From the NCBI GenBank assembly GCA_022486585.1, contig JAKVKI010000005.1, forward strand, positions 19,685 through 83,684: DNA of 64,000 nt, written 5' to 3'. Within the stretch, counting starts at the first letter, position 1; each line of letters starts with the position of its first letter. Origin of the DNA: Megasphaera sp. GTDB taxonomy: Bacteria > Bacillota > Negativicutes > Veillonellales > Megasphaeraceae. Below are positions 1 to 8,070 of this stretch, in pieces. The position numbers and the translations under genes are program-made. The notes under the pieces are model-generated. The model ran no database searches and was not told where the DNA came from. It was given only the letters and a program-made list of their open reading frames with translations.

Positions 1-171
1 ATCAATTTTAGCCTGTTCTGTCATCATGCGTTTGGCCTGGAATTCTAAATTCTGGGTTTCGCGATCGATGTCACTCAAGGCCTGATCCGTGTTTTTAATG
101 ATTTTGTCTTTCAGTTCCTGCGTAACCTTGGATTTTACGGTCACAGGCACACGTAACGTAATCTGATCCAT
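1..171 (-). CDS. ylqD: YlqD-like protein (3' end outside window)
   Basis: An open frame runs from an ATG at 171 off the left edge of the window, giving the first 57 residues (MDQITLRVPVTVKSKV...). A good ribosome binding site (GGAGAG) lies just upstream. The N-terminus followed by a charged, probably coiled helix rich in Lys, Glu and Gln fits the small YlqD family, whose function is unknown. The position supports this: in Bacillus and relatives ylqD follows rpsP and the KH protein gene and precedes rimM-trmD. It is the last visible gene of the ffh operon here. The identification rests on order and overall look, not on a diagnostic motif. Confidence 0.7.
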   Translation of the reverse strand, partial: MDQITLRVPVTVKSKVTQELKDKIIKNTDQALSDIDRETQNLEFQAKRMMTEQAKID

Positions 172-181
172 AGTGTCTCTC

Positions 182-409
182 CTATACGATATCCACTGAT
201 ACTTTCTTATTAGCCTTCACTGCCGCAGCCTTGACAACAAGGCGGAGCGCTTTCGCAATCTTCCCTTGTTTGCCAATGACTTTGCCCATATCTTCGGGTG
301 CGACATGAAGTTGATACACTTCGAGGCCTTTTTTTTGAGTCTTTGTTACTGTAACTGCTTCAGGGCTCTTGACGAGCGCCTTTGCAATACATGTGATCAA
401 TTCTTCCAT
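182..409 (-). CDS. khpA: KH-domain RNA-binding protein KhpA
   Basis: A 75-residue single KH-domain protein. The signature GxxG loop is seen as GKQG within GKVIGKQGKI (middle of the protein), and the fold is complete within the short length typical of KhpA/YlqC. KhpA binds RNA and in Gram-positives pairs with KhpB/EloR to influence cell division and sRNA function (family knowledge). The ORF track begins at a GTG five codons earlier. The ATG at 409 is preferred because GAGG sits at the proper distance before it and the GTG overlaps that site. It lies between rpsP and ylqD, as in many Firmicutes. Confidence 0.92.
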   Translation of the reverse strand: MEELITCIAKALVKSPEAVTVTKTQKKGLEVYQLHVAPEDMGKVIGKQGKIAKALRLVVKAAAVKANKKVSVDIV

Positions 410-424
410 CGTATCCAGCCTCAC

Positions 425-694
425 TTACTTTTTGGATGCTTCAAACTGAGCCATAATACCAGCTTTTTTGAAGAGAGAACGAATCGTATCGGTAGGCTGT
501 GCACCTTTGCCAAGCCATGCTACAGCTGCTTCAGCATCAACGGTCAAACGATCATCAACTGCTTTAGCCGGATCATACATGCCGATAGTTGCGACAGGAC
601 GACCGTTGTTGCGAGCATTGTGAGAATCAGCGACAACTACACGGTAAATCGGGCTTTTTTTAGCGCCTAAACGTGCTAAACGAATTTTAATCAT
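425..694 (-). CDS. rpsP: 30S ribosomal protein S16
   Basis: An 89-residue protein starting MIKIRLARLGAKKSPIYR, the conserved N-terminus of ribosomal protein S16, followed by the VVADSHNARNNGRP segment. It is a structural protein of the small ribosomal subunit. The longer ORF in the track is not used: the ATG at 694 has a near-perfect AAGGAGGTGATATTC site directly before it. It sits between ffh and khpA in the usual Firmicute order and is probably co-transcribed from the ylxM promoter. Confidence 0.98.
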   Translation of the reverse strand: MIKIRLARLGAKKSPIYRVVVADSHNARNNGRPVATIGMYDPAKAVDDRLTVDAEAAVAWLGKGAQPTDTIRSLFKKAGIMAQFEASKK

Positions 695-743
695 GAATAT
701 CACCTCCTTGACATAGTTTCTTTTCCTTGAAAGGAACTTCCAT

Positions 744-2093
744 TTAAAAAGGCAGACGCGGCATAAAGCCACGGCGTTTGTTCTTTGCTTTCTTTGCTTG
801 TTTCATCATTTTCTGCATTTCTGTAAACTGCTTAATGAGGCGGTTCACATCTTGGACTCGCGTACCGCTTCCTTTAGCAATACGGCGCTTGCGGCTGTCC
901 TTGATAAGCATTTTAGGATTACCACTGGTCCGTTCTTGCTCTGTCATCGATGTGATAATGGCTTCGATGTGTTTCATTTCTTTGCCATCCATATCTACTT
1001 TATCTAGTTCTTTCTTATACTTGCCAATGCCTGGAATCAATCCCATGAGGCTTCCCATAGAACCCATTTTCTTTATCATAGCAAGCTGTTTCAAGAAATC
1101 ATTAAACGTGAAGGTACCACTTTTCATGGTTTTCTTCATGTCTTCCATGGATTCTTCATCAAAAGCCTTTTGCGCTTTTTCAATGATTGTTTCCATATCG
1201 CCTAAATCAAGGATACGTGATGCATATCGATTCGGGTGGAATTCTTCTAATCCGTCGAGTTTTTCACTGACACCTATGAACTTAATCGGTTTTCCTGTTA
1301 CAGCCTTAATCGATAATGCAGCGCCACCGCGAGCATCACCATCAAGCTTAGTCATGATGATACCATCAATACCCAACGCCTGATCAAAAGCAGACGCTGC
1401 TGTAACTGCATCCTGACCGGTCATAGCATCTACGACGAGAAGTATTTCATGCGGGTGTACTTCGCCTTTGATATGAACTAATTCGTCCATAAGGACTTCG
1501 TTTATATGAAGCCGCCCTGCCGTATCAATGATAACGACATCTCGTAAATGACTGACAGCATATGGAATAGCATGCTGCGCAATCTGTACAGGATCTTTGC
1601 TGCCTTCTTCGGTATAGACAGGTATATCCAATTCCTGACCTAAAACCTGGAGCTGCGTAATGGCTGCTGGACGGTACACGTCACCAGCTACCATAAGAGG
1701 ACTTTTCCCTTGAGATTTCAGCTGTCTGGCCAGCTTAGCTGCCGTCGTCGTCTTGCCGGCCCCTTGCAGACCGACGAGCATAACGATGGTTGGCGGCTTT
1801 GACGCAATGGCAATACGGCTCTGCGTCCCGCCTAAGAGTTCCGTCAATTCGTCGCGAACGATTTTAATGACTGTCTGTGATGCATTCAAACTTCCAAAAA
1901 CTTCTTCACCGACAGCCTTTTCACGAACGCGGTTAATAAAATCCTTCGTTACTTTAAAATTGACATCCGCTTCCAGAAGAGCCCGGCGCATCTCTTTCAG
2001 CGCTTCATTTACATCTTCTTCTGTAAGTTTCCCTTTGCCACGAAGTTTTTTGAACGCTGCTTGAAACCGTTCGGATAAACTTTCAAATGCCAT
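744..2093 (-). CDS. ffh: Signal recognition particle protein Ffh
   Basis: A 449-residue SRP GTPase. The N domain (about 1-90) is followed by the G domain with GLQGAGKTTTAAKLA (P loop), DTAGRL and TKLDGDARGGAALS, then a methionine-rich M domain that binds 4.5S RNA and signal peptides (MIKKMGSMGSLMGLIPG). It targets nascent membrane and secreted proteins to FtsY and the SecYEG channel. The length matches the family. The start ATG has GGAGGAG just upstream. The gene lies 23 bases after ylxM, whose product modulates SRP in streptococci. Confidence 0.98.
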   Translation of the reverse strand: MAFESLSERFQAAFKKLRGKGKLTEEDVNEALKEMRRALLEADVNFKVTKDFINRVREKAVGEEVFGSLNASQTVIKIVRDELTELLGGTQSRIAIASKPPTIVMLVGLQGAGKTTTAAKLARQLKSQGKSPLMVAGDVYRPAAITQLQVLGQELDIPVYTEEGSKDPVQIAQHAIPYAVSHLRDVVIIDTAGRLHINEVLMDELVHIKGEVHPHEILLVVDAMTGQDAVTAASAFDQALGIDGIIMTKLDGDARGGAALSIKAVTGKPIKFIGVSEKLDGLEEFHPNRYASRILDLGDMETIIEKAQKAFDEESMEDMKKTMKSGTFTFNDFLKQLAMIKKMGSMGSLMGLIPGIGKYKKELDKVDMDGKEMKHIEAIITSMTEQERTSGNPKMLIKDSRKRRIAKGSGTRVQDVNRLIKQFTEMQKMMKQAKKAKNKRRGFMPRLPF

Positions 2094-2116
2094 GGGGCTC
2101 CTCCTTGTTCACAAAG

Positions 2117-2446
2117 TTACAATTCAATCTTATCTATAAGTTCCCGCGCCTTATCATTGGCACACGGTGTATCATTCTTCAATACATCATTGATTATATC
2201 CAGCTGCTGCCGTACCCCGTTGAGACGAGACAGCAGGTGAAGCTTTGTTTCATACTCTTCTAATGATTTAGAGCTTCGCTTCAATATATCATATGCCCCT
2301 TGCCGGGATATCCCCAGTTCTTCGCCAATTTCTGACAAGGACAAATCCATATTGAAATACATTTCCATGCAGCGTTGCTGCTTGTCTGTAAGGAGCGGAC
2401 CGTATATATCGAGAAGCTGTCCTTTTCTGACTACATCATCTAACAT
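2117..2446 (-). CDS. ylxM: YlxM-type putative SRP-associated HTH protein
   Basis: A 109-residue all-helical protein with a sigma-70 region 4-like helix-turn-helix (LTDKQQRCMEMYFNMDLSLSEIGEELGISRQGAYDILKR, roughly residues 18-56). This matches the YlxM/P13 family, encoded next to ffh in most Firmicutes and reported to enhance SRP activity. The start is placed at the second ATG (2446), eight bases after AGGAGG; the ATG at 2452 would leave only two bases of spacing. It is the first gene of the ffh operon. Its promoter lies inside the terminator hairpin of the preceding gene. Confidence 0.9.
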   Translation of the reverse strand: MLDDVVRKGQLLDIYGPLLTDKQQRCMEMYFNMDLSLSEIGEELGISRQGAYDILKRSSKSLEEYETKLHLLSRLNGVRQQLDIINDVLKNDTPCANDKARELIDKIEL

Positions 2447-2472
2447 GGTCATCGCCTCCTGCGTACTGTCAT

Positions 2473-2501
2473 AGTATACAAGATAAGGAGAGGCCTGTCA
2501 A
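2473..2501 (-). promoter_or_regulatory. Promoter of ylxM-ffh operon
   Basis: On the minus strand TTGACA (2496-2501) is followed after 17 bases by TATACT (2473-2478), a near-consensus sigma-A promoter about 30 bases upstream of ylxM. The -35 hexamer lies inside the stem of the ppk1 terminator hairpin, so the two signals overlap physically. Confidence 0.8.
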
Positions 2502-2527
2502 GTAAAAATACTTGACAGGCCTCTCCT
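2486..2527 (-). terminator. Terminator hairpin after ppk1
   Basis: A perfect 19-bp inverted repeat (AGGAGAGGCCTGTCAAGTA and its complement) with a four-base loop lies between the end of ppk1 and ylxM. The T tract after it on the minus strand is poor, so termination may rely mainly on the very stable stem. Confidence 0.75.
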
Positions 2528-2567
2528 CGATATGATAGATATTTATGAAACAACAAATCACACTTAC

Positions 2568-4691
2568 TTAATGTTTATGATGATGGTACTTTTTCATATA
2601 CGGTGCGATTTTTTCTTTTGCTTCAGCCAAAAACATGTCTTGGGCTGCTATATGTTCCGCCCCTTCAGGTCGTTTATCAGCAATAAAATAGTATGTACCA
2701 TCGGAATTCATGGCATAGGCCTTCACATTATCACCAAAATAGAGATGGAGCATCTGTTTTACCCGTTCTTTATGATCCGGGAATTCAATGGGTGTCATAA
2801 GTTCTACTCGTTCATTCAGATTACGCGGCATCCAGTCTGCTGACGAGATAAATACATCTTCTTTGCCACCATTATAGAAATAAAACAAACGGCTGTGTTC
2901 CAAAAATCGTCCTACGAGACTGTGTACTTCAATATTTTCGCTCAGTCCCGGGAGACCTGGTCGAAGCACACAAATACCACGAATAATGAGTTTGATCTTG
3001 ACGCCGGCACAAGAGGCTTCATAAAGCTTGGCAATGACGAATTTATCGAGCAACGAATTCATCTTGGCGACAATAAGTGCCTTTTTCCCATTTTTGGCAT
3101 GAGCGATTTCCTGATCAATTTCTTCATAAATCCGTTCCCGCAAATTCAACGGTGCAACAGCCAGTTTATTCCACTGCGGCGGATCAGAATATCCGGATAA
3201 GACGTTGAAAAAGGCCGACGCGTCGACGCCATACAGCGTATTTGCCGTGAAAATACCTACATCCGTGTAAATACGAGCAGTCTTGCCATTATAATTTCCT
3301 GTCGCCAAATGGACGTAGCGGCGGATACCATCCTCTTCACGGCGTACGACCAAGGCGATTTTTGAATGGGTTTTTAACCCCATAATGCCATAAATAACGT
3401 GCGCTCCATGGCGTTCCAGCTTACGGGCCATATAAATATTATTTTCTTCATCAAACCGAGCCTTCACTTCCATCAGGACCGTGACTTGCTTCCCATTTTC
3501 AGCGGCATCAGCTAAGGCCGCTATAATAGGCGAATTGCTGCTGACTCGGTATAAGGTCATCTTGATGGCCAATACATTAGGATCACGCGAGGATAGTTTA
3601 ATGAAATTCTCTACTGTCTCAAAAGTTTCGTAAGGGTGTTGCAACATAATATCGCGCTTGGCAACGGCACTGAAGAAATCTGCTGCGCCAATAGCCGCTA
3701 ATTCACTAGATGGTTGCGGTGAAAAAGGCGGATAGCGGAGCTGATCGTAGCCTTCGATTCCTGTGAAGGAAAAGAATATCTTGCAGTCTAAGGGTCCTGA
3801 AATAGAATACACATCATTATCTTCCAGAACCAATTCTTTCTTGAGAAATTCTTTAATCATCCGGCTGGCAGAGGCTGCCAATTCCAAGCGAACAGCTGCC
3901 CCCTTACGGCGTTTCTTCAAGGATTTTTCCACTTCCACGAGAAGATCTTCTGCATCTTCATCGATCGTCAAGTCAGCATCGCGGGTAACGCGGAATGGCG
4001 CTACCTCCAAAATATCACAACCTACGAAAAACTGCTGTGCATATGCTCCCAGCACATCTTCCAAAAAGAGGAATTTCTGCTTCTGCTGTTCTTCTTCACG
4101 TTGATCCGGTACGTGGATAATACGCTTGATGACCGATGCCGGTACCGGTAATATGGCGGTCTTGACAGCTATATCACCGCTGCGGCGCCGCAGTAACACA
4201 CACAAATTCAGATTCTGACTAGCCAGGAATGGGAAGGGATGACTGGAATCGACGGCCATCGGTGTAACAACGGGATAGATTTCCCGTTGAAAGAAACTAT
4301 CCAGCCATACTTTCTGTTCTGCCTCCAAGTCATTGACATGAATAAAATACAAGCCTTCATGGCGAAGTTTTTTTTCAATACTATGCAAATAGGTATACTG
4401 GTCACTCACTTGTTCATGGATCATGCGTTGAATGGCTTCAAACTGCTCTTTAGGTGTCATGCCGGCTATGTCAATATGTTTGACACCACTTTCAATGAGG
4501 TGCTTGACCCCGGCAACGCGTACCATGAAGAATTCGTCTAAATTAGAAGCTGCAATAGCTACGAAGTTAAGCTGTTCCAATAAAGGATTTGTCGGTGCTA
4601 TGGCTTCCCGCAATACCCGTTCATTGAATTTGACCCATGTACATTCACGATTGAGAAAATTTTCAGGATTTGTATAGTCCAAGATATTCAC
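2568..4691 (-). CDS. ppk1: Polyphosphate kinase 1
   Basis: A 707-residue PPK1, which reversibly makes long-chain polyphosphate from ATP. The N-terminal domain opens with FLNRECTWVKFNERVLREA. The two phospholipase-D-like catalytic domains contain the autophosphorylated histidine (GLKTHSKIALV) and the second conserved histidine (LEHSRLFYF). Length is normal. A histidine-rich tail (HHHKH) ends the protein, a chance or metal-binding feature not typical of the family. The gene abuts the degenerate Ppx/GppA gene upstream with no gap, its ribosome site (AAAGGATAGGTG) lying in that gene's 3' end, so the two are probably translated from one mRNA. Confidence 0.97.
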   Translation of the reverse strand: MNILDYTNPENFLNRECTWVKFNERVLREAIAPTNPLLEQLNFVAIAASNLDEFFMVRVAGVKHLIESGVKHIDIAGMTPKEQFEAIQRMIHEQVSDQYTYLHSIEKKLRHEGLYFIHVNDLEAEQKVWLDSFFQREIYPVVTPMAVDSSHPFPFLASQNLNLCVLLRRRSGDIAVKTAILPVPASVIKRIIHVPDQREEEQQKQKFLFLEDVLGAYAQQFFVGCDILEVAPFRVTRDADLTIDEDAEDLLVEVEKSLKKRRKGAAVRLELAASASRMIKEFLKKELVLEDNDVYSISGPLDCKIFFSFTGIEGYDQLRYPPFSPQPSSELAAIGAADFFSAVAKRDIMLQHPYETFETVENFIKLSSRDPNVLAIKMTLYRVSSNSPIIAALADAAENGKQVTVLMEVKARFDEENNIYMARKLERHGAHVIYGIMGLKTHSKIALVVRREEDGIRRYVHLATGNYNGKTARIYTDVGIFTANTLYGVDASAFFNVLSGYSDPPQWNKLAVAPLNLRERIYEEIDQEIAHAKNGKKALIVAKMNSLLDKFVIAKLYEASCAGVKIKLIIRGICVLRPGLPGLSENIEVHSLVGRFLEHSRLFYFYNGGKEDVFISSADWMPRNLNERVELMTPIEFPDHKERVKQMLHLYFGDNVKAYAMNSDGTYYFIADKRPEGAEHIAAQDMFLAEAKEKIAPYMKKYHHHKH

Positions 4692-6242
4692 CTATCCTTT
4701 TCGTAATTTGGGAGAAATGCCGAACACTTCGGCAAAATTGACTGCTGCTTTTTTAAAGGTCCACCGTTCCAGAGAAATGTCAAGTTCTGAATGATAACGT
4801 ACGATCAGCTCATTGTCTTTCAATTCCGTCCAAATACGACTAATCTTCCCTAAATGGCTCTTATCAAGCGAATCTGCCAAACAGAAAATAGCAATGAGTT
4901 TAGCTGCAATCAGTTTCTGCGCCGGCGATAATTTATTATATTTCTTAGGCGAACTGCCTCGTATGCCATCGAATCCGTAGTAAGCAATATTAGCCAGCAG
5001 TTCCTTTTCATCATCGGTCAGACTAAATAAATCTGTTTCCATAATAAGATTATATGTACATAAATTGTGCTTACGAATATTAATGAACTTCCCTGCTTCA
5101 TGCAGGATAGAGGCTAATTGAAGTAAATAATTATATTCAAAACCAAGTCCGATTTGTTTGTAGACGGCTTGGAATAAAATACTCGCATATTCTTCGATAC
5201 GTGCTGAATGGGCCGGATTATTCACGTACCGATCCGCTACTTTACTTGCCAGATTAAGTAACAACTGCCGTTGATGGCTCACGTAGGCATTGTGTGTCTT
5301 TTCAGCAACATAATACATGGAGTACCCTTCCGTGAAGGTCGTACCCATGAGGACGATCATATCGACATCGACGATACGCAGCAGTTCATAATACAATAAC
5401 AGCGTCGGCATGAGGACATTCGCCAGATTTTCTGATAAATGATAGCGTTGCTGCAACTTAAGCGGTGTCACCCCTTGAAACGAAAAAATAAACTGACGCA
5501 ATTCATCAGGTTTCATGAGGCTTACCCCGTCTTGTCGTTCTTTCCCCATAATATTTCCCAACAAGGTCGCTGCTCGCCCGGATAGTACAATATATTGGAT
5601 ATGATGCTGTTGGACCATCGCCCAAAGCGGTGACAGCGAACCATAAATATATTCTCGTACTGCTGTAGGGAAGGTCAATTCCTGCCGTTGCTTCACTGTG
5701 AAATTCTCCATGATCCGCAAGGAACCGATATGGAAATTCTGCTGAAACAAAAGCTTATCTGATTTCCAGCATGTCAGCCCTAAGCCGCCAGACGTAATAT
5801 CCATCAGCAGGACCGCTTCATCATTAAAATTAAAATTGCCTTTCAGCACATGATAATAGAGTCCAAAAAATTTATAATATACTTCTTTTGCCATATGCAC
5901 AACTTCAATACGGAATCCTGTACGAACGTGGATCTGATCGATCACGTTCAACAGGTTATCGGCTTCACGGATTGCCGTCGTCGATAAGACTTTAATATCC
6001 TGTACATCGTAATCACGCAAAAGCTGTTTAAATTTGCCTAAAATAGTGCAAATTTCATTCAATGATTGGAAGCTGACATGGTGTGTCTGAAATACTTCTT
6101 CCCCGTATTTAACTTCACGGGATACGTTTTCAATAACTTCCATATCTTCCAATGAAGAATAGGCAATGATTTTTAGCGCCATGTTGACTGTGCCAATATG
6201 GATGATGCCAAAATATTTTTTACTTGCTGTCTCCATTCTCAT
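4692..6242 (-). CDS. Degenerate Ppx/GppA-like protein (probable pseudoenzyme)
   Basis: A 516-residue protein that aligns by eye over its length with the Ppx/GppA phosphatase encoded at 6460-7992: an actin-like N-terminal half and a C-terminal HD-type helical domain. The motifs needed for catalysis have changed. The phosphate-1 loop is GIIHIGTVNMALK where the neighbour has IIDMGSNSIRY. The second glycine loop is DITSGGLGL in place of DLGGASVEM. The catalytic-Glu segment reads HMAKEVYYKFFG in place of TGEREAYLGYLG. In the HD domain HEAGK replaces HDIGK. It is intact, long and in operon with ppk1, so it looks maintained. A regulatory or scaffold role in polyphosphate metabolism is an inference. 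The start at 6242 is uncertain by two codons. Confidence 0.8.
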   Translation of the reverse strand: MRMETASKKYFGIIHIGTVNMALKIIAYSSLEDMEVIENVSREVKYGEEVFQTHHVSFQSLNEICTILGKFKQLLRDYDVQDIKVLSTTAIREADNLLNVIDQIHVRTGFRIEVVHMAKEVYYKFFGLYYHVLKGNFNFNDEAVLLMDITSGGLGLTCWKSDKLLFQQNFHIGSLRIMENFTVKQRQELTFPTAVREYIYGSLSPLWAMVQQHHIQYIVLSGRAATLLGNIMGKERQDGVSLMKPDELRQFIFSFQGVTPLKLQQRYHLSENLANVLMPTLLLYYELLRIVDVDMIVLMGTTFTEGYSMYYVAEKTHNAYVSHQRQLLLNLASKVADRYVNNPAHSARIEEYASILFQAVYKQIGLGFEYNYLLQLASILHEAGKFINIRKHNLCTYNLIMETDLFSLTDDEKELLANIAYYGFDGIRGSSPKKYNKLSPAQKLIAAKLIAIFCLADSLDKSHLGKISRIWTELKDNELIVRYHSELDISLERWTFKKAAVNFAEVFGISPKLRKG

Positions 6243-6285
6243 TCACTCACTTTTCTTATTGGATTCTGACATATAGTCATTTCTT

Positions 6286-6315
6286 ATTATACATGAAACT
6301 TGGAGAAAATGTCCT
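6286..6315 (-). promoter_or_regulatory. Candidate promoter of the pseudo-Ppx/ppk1 operon
   Basis: Minus-strand TATAAT (6286-6291) lies about 44 bases before the gene. The best -35 (AGGACA, 6310-6315, spacing 18) is weak, so activation by a regulator is possible. Confidence 0.45.
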
Positions 6316-6388
6316 TGTTTTTGTATAATTTATGTAAAATACACATGTAATTGTGATAAAATAAAAATAAGATATCATTATTCTTATA

Positions 6389-6416
6389 TTGCCCATATAA
6401 TGCAATGTAGTATAAT
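6389..6416 (+). promoter_or_regulatory. Candidate promoter of ppx
   Basis: Plus-strand TTGCCC (6389-6394), 16 bases, TATAAT (6411-6416) within the 217-base divergent intergenic region. Confidence 0.6.
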
Positions 6417-6459
6417 GGTAACGTTACTATTATACATATATAGAAATGCGAGGTACCAT

Positions 6460-7992
6460 ATGGAAAAAATAGCCATTATTGACATGGGCTCCAACTCTAT
6501 CCGCTACGTTTCTCTGCAAATAGCGGACAACAAAGCCTACTCTTTCCTGAATCAGGAAAAAGAAGCTATCCGCCTGGGACATGGCCTGAGTCAAACCGGC
6601 CGGCTGAGTGAAGAAGGCATGGAGCGAGCTATGACCTGCCTTCACGTATACAAACACATGATGAAAGTATCAAATATCCATACCTGTTTGGCCGTCGCTA
6701 CGGCAGCCGTCCGCAATGCGCAAAACGGACTGGAATTTTTAAAACGGATCAATGACGAAACAGGCATCCAAATGAATGTCATTACAGGCGAACGGGAAGC
6801 CTACCTCGGCTATCTCGGTGTCGCTAATACCATTGCCCAAAAGGACTGCCTGATCTTCGACTTAGGCGGTGCCAGTGTTGAAATGACGTTAGTTCATAAC
6901 GGCGAAGCTCAGCATTCCATTTCTATCCCCATCGGTGCTGTCACGCTGACTGAAAAATTTTCCCTCCAGGGAAATTATGAGGAAAGTAAATTAACAGACT
7001 GCTTGAAATATATCCACAAAAAGCTAACGGCTATCGAATGGATCAAAAACGTCGACGTTCCCCTTATCGGCATTGGCGGTACTGCTCGTAACTTTGCCAA
7101 AATGGATCAAAAAGCCACGAATTACGAATTTCCAAAAATCCATAATTATATCGTTCCTTACAAAAACTTTTCCAGCTTATATAAAGAAATCCTATCGCGC
7201 ACAGCGGCTGCTCGCAAGAAAATCCCCGGCCTGTCCAGTGACCGGGCTGACCTCATCGTATCCGGTGCTGCTGTCATCCAGACCTTGTTCACCGTTGCCG
7301 GCAGCGATGAAATGATCGTCAGCGGCTGCGGCCTTCGCGAAGGGCTGTTCTTCGAATACTATACAAAGAAACACTATATGGATATGCTTCGCGTTGATGA
7401 TATCCTTGATTTCAGCATACATAACTTTATCGGTACCATGAGCAGCGGCTACAATGAAGCCCACTCTGCTCAAGTCGCACTGATAACCGATATGCTCTTT
7501 GACCAGCTCAAGGAATTACATGGCTTCGATGACAGGAAACGCCGCTTGCTTCATACAGCAGCGCAGCTTCACGACATCGGTAAAATCATTAATTTCTATA
7601 ATCATGCCCGCCATTCAGCATTTATGATTGCCCATGCCCCGCTGTACGGGCTGACACAGAAGGAACAGATTATTTGCGGCTTCATTGCTGGTTTCCATCA
7701 TGGTATTAACCGTAAGACCTTGCGTGCGTACCGCTATGCTACTATGTGCACAGCTGAAGAATGGAGCATGATCCGCAAACTCTCTACGCTCCTGGCACTG
7801 GCAGAAGCTTCTGATCTGACGTATGAGCAACTCGTTACAGACATTAAAGCGACCATTACCAAAAATGTCGTCGTCCTCGTCTTGACGACGACACCTGATG
7901 CGACCTACAATGCCGTAGAATATGAAATGAAACAACTAGAAAAACAGTTCAAAAAAGAATTTGGCTCGTCACTCCTCCTCGTATGGAAATAA
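6460..7992 (+). CDS. ppx: Exopolyphosphatase / pppGpp phosphohydrolase (Ppx/GppA) with HD domain
   Basis: A 510-residue Ppx/GppA phosphatase. The actin-like fold shows IIDMGSNSIRY (phosphate-1 loop), TGEREAYLGYLG (catalytic Glu region) and IFDLGGASVEMT (phosphate-2 loop), then GIGGTARN. The C-terminal half has an HD-type domain with AAQLHDIGKIINF. Family members remove terminal phosphate from polyphosphate or from pppGpp; the sequence does not separate these. The ATG at 6460 follows GAGG and is preferred to the upstream start in the ORF track. It is divergent from ppk1 and the pseudo-Ppx, so synthesis and breakdown of polyphosphate are encoded side by side. Confidence 0.93.
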   Translation: MEKIAIIDMGSNSIRYVSLQIADNKAYSFLNQEKEAIRLGHGLSQTGRLSEEGMERAMTCLHVYKHMMKVSNIHTCLAVATAAVRNAQNGLEFLKRINDETGIQMNVITGEREAYLGYLGVANTIAQKDCLIFDLGGASVEMTLVHNGEAQHSISIPIGAVTLTEKFSLQGNYEESKLTDCLKYIHKKLTAIEWIKNVDVPLIGIGGTARNFAKMDQKATNYEFPKIHNYIVPYKNFSSLYKEILSRTAAARKKIPGLSSDRADLIVSGAAVIQTLFTVAGSDEMIVSGCGLREGLFFEYYTKKHYMDMLRVDDILDFSIHNFIGTMSSGYNEAHSAQVALITDMLFDQLKELHGFDDRKRRLLHTAAQLHDIGKIINFYNHARHSAFMIAHAPLYGLTQKEQIICGFIAGFHHGINRKTLRAYRYATMCTAEEWSMIRKLSTLLALAEASDLTYEQLVTDIKATITKNVVVLVLTTTPDATYNAVEYEMKQLEKQFKKEFGSSLLLVWK

Positions 7993-8000
7993 TACTGTAT

Positions 8001-8044
8001 ATAAAGAAGACACATCCCTTTCACGCCGGATGTGTCTTCTTTAT
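8001..8044. terminator. Bidirectional terminator between ppx and thiC
   Basis: A perfect 17-bp stem (ATAAAGAAGACACATCC with its complement) and 10-base loop lies between the convergent genes. A/T-rich flanks on both sides suit termination in both directions. Confidence 0.85.
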
Positions 8045-8070
8045 ATATAAGCTTTTTATAGAAATGGCGA

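Noticed and set aside
778-1383. 201-residue plus-strand ORF opposite ffh
   Set aside because: Composition follows the antisense of a conserved gene, there is no ribosome site, and no family is recognisable; it is a shadow ORF.
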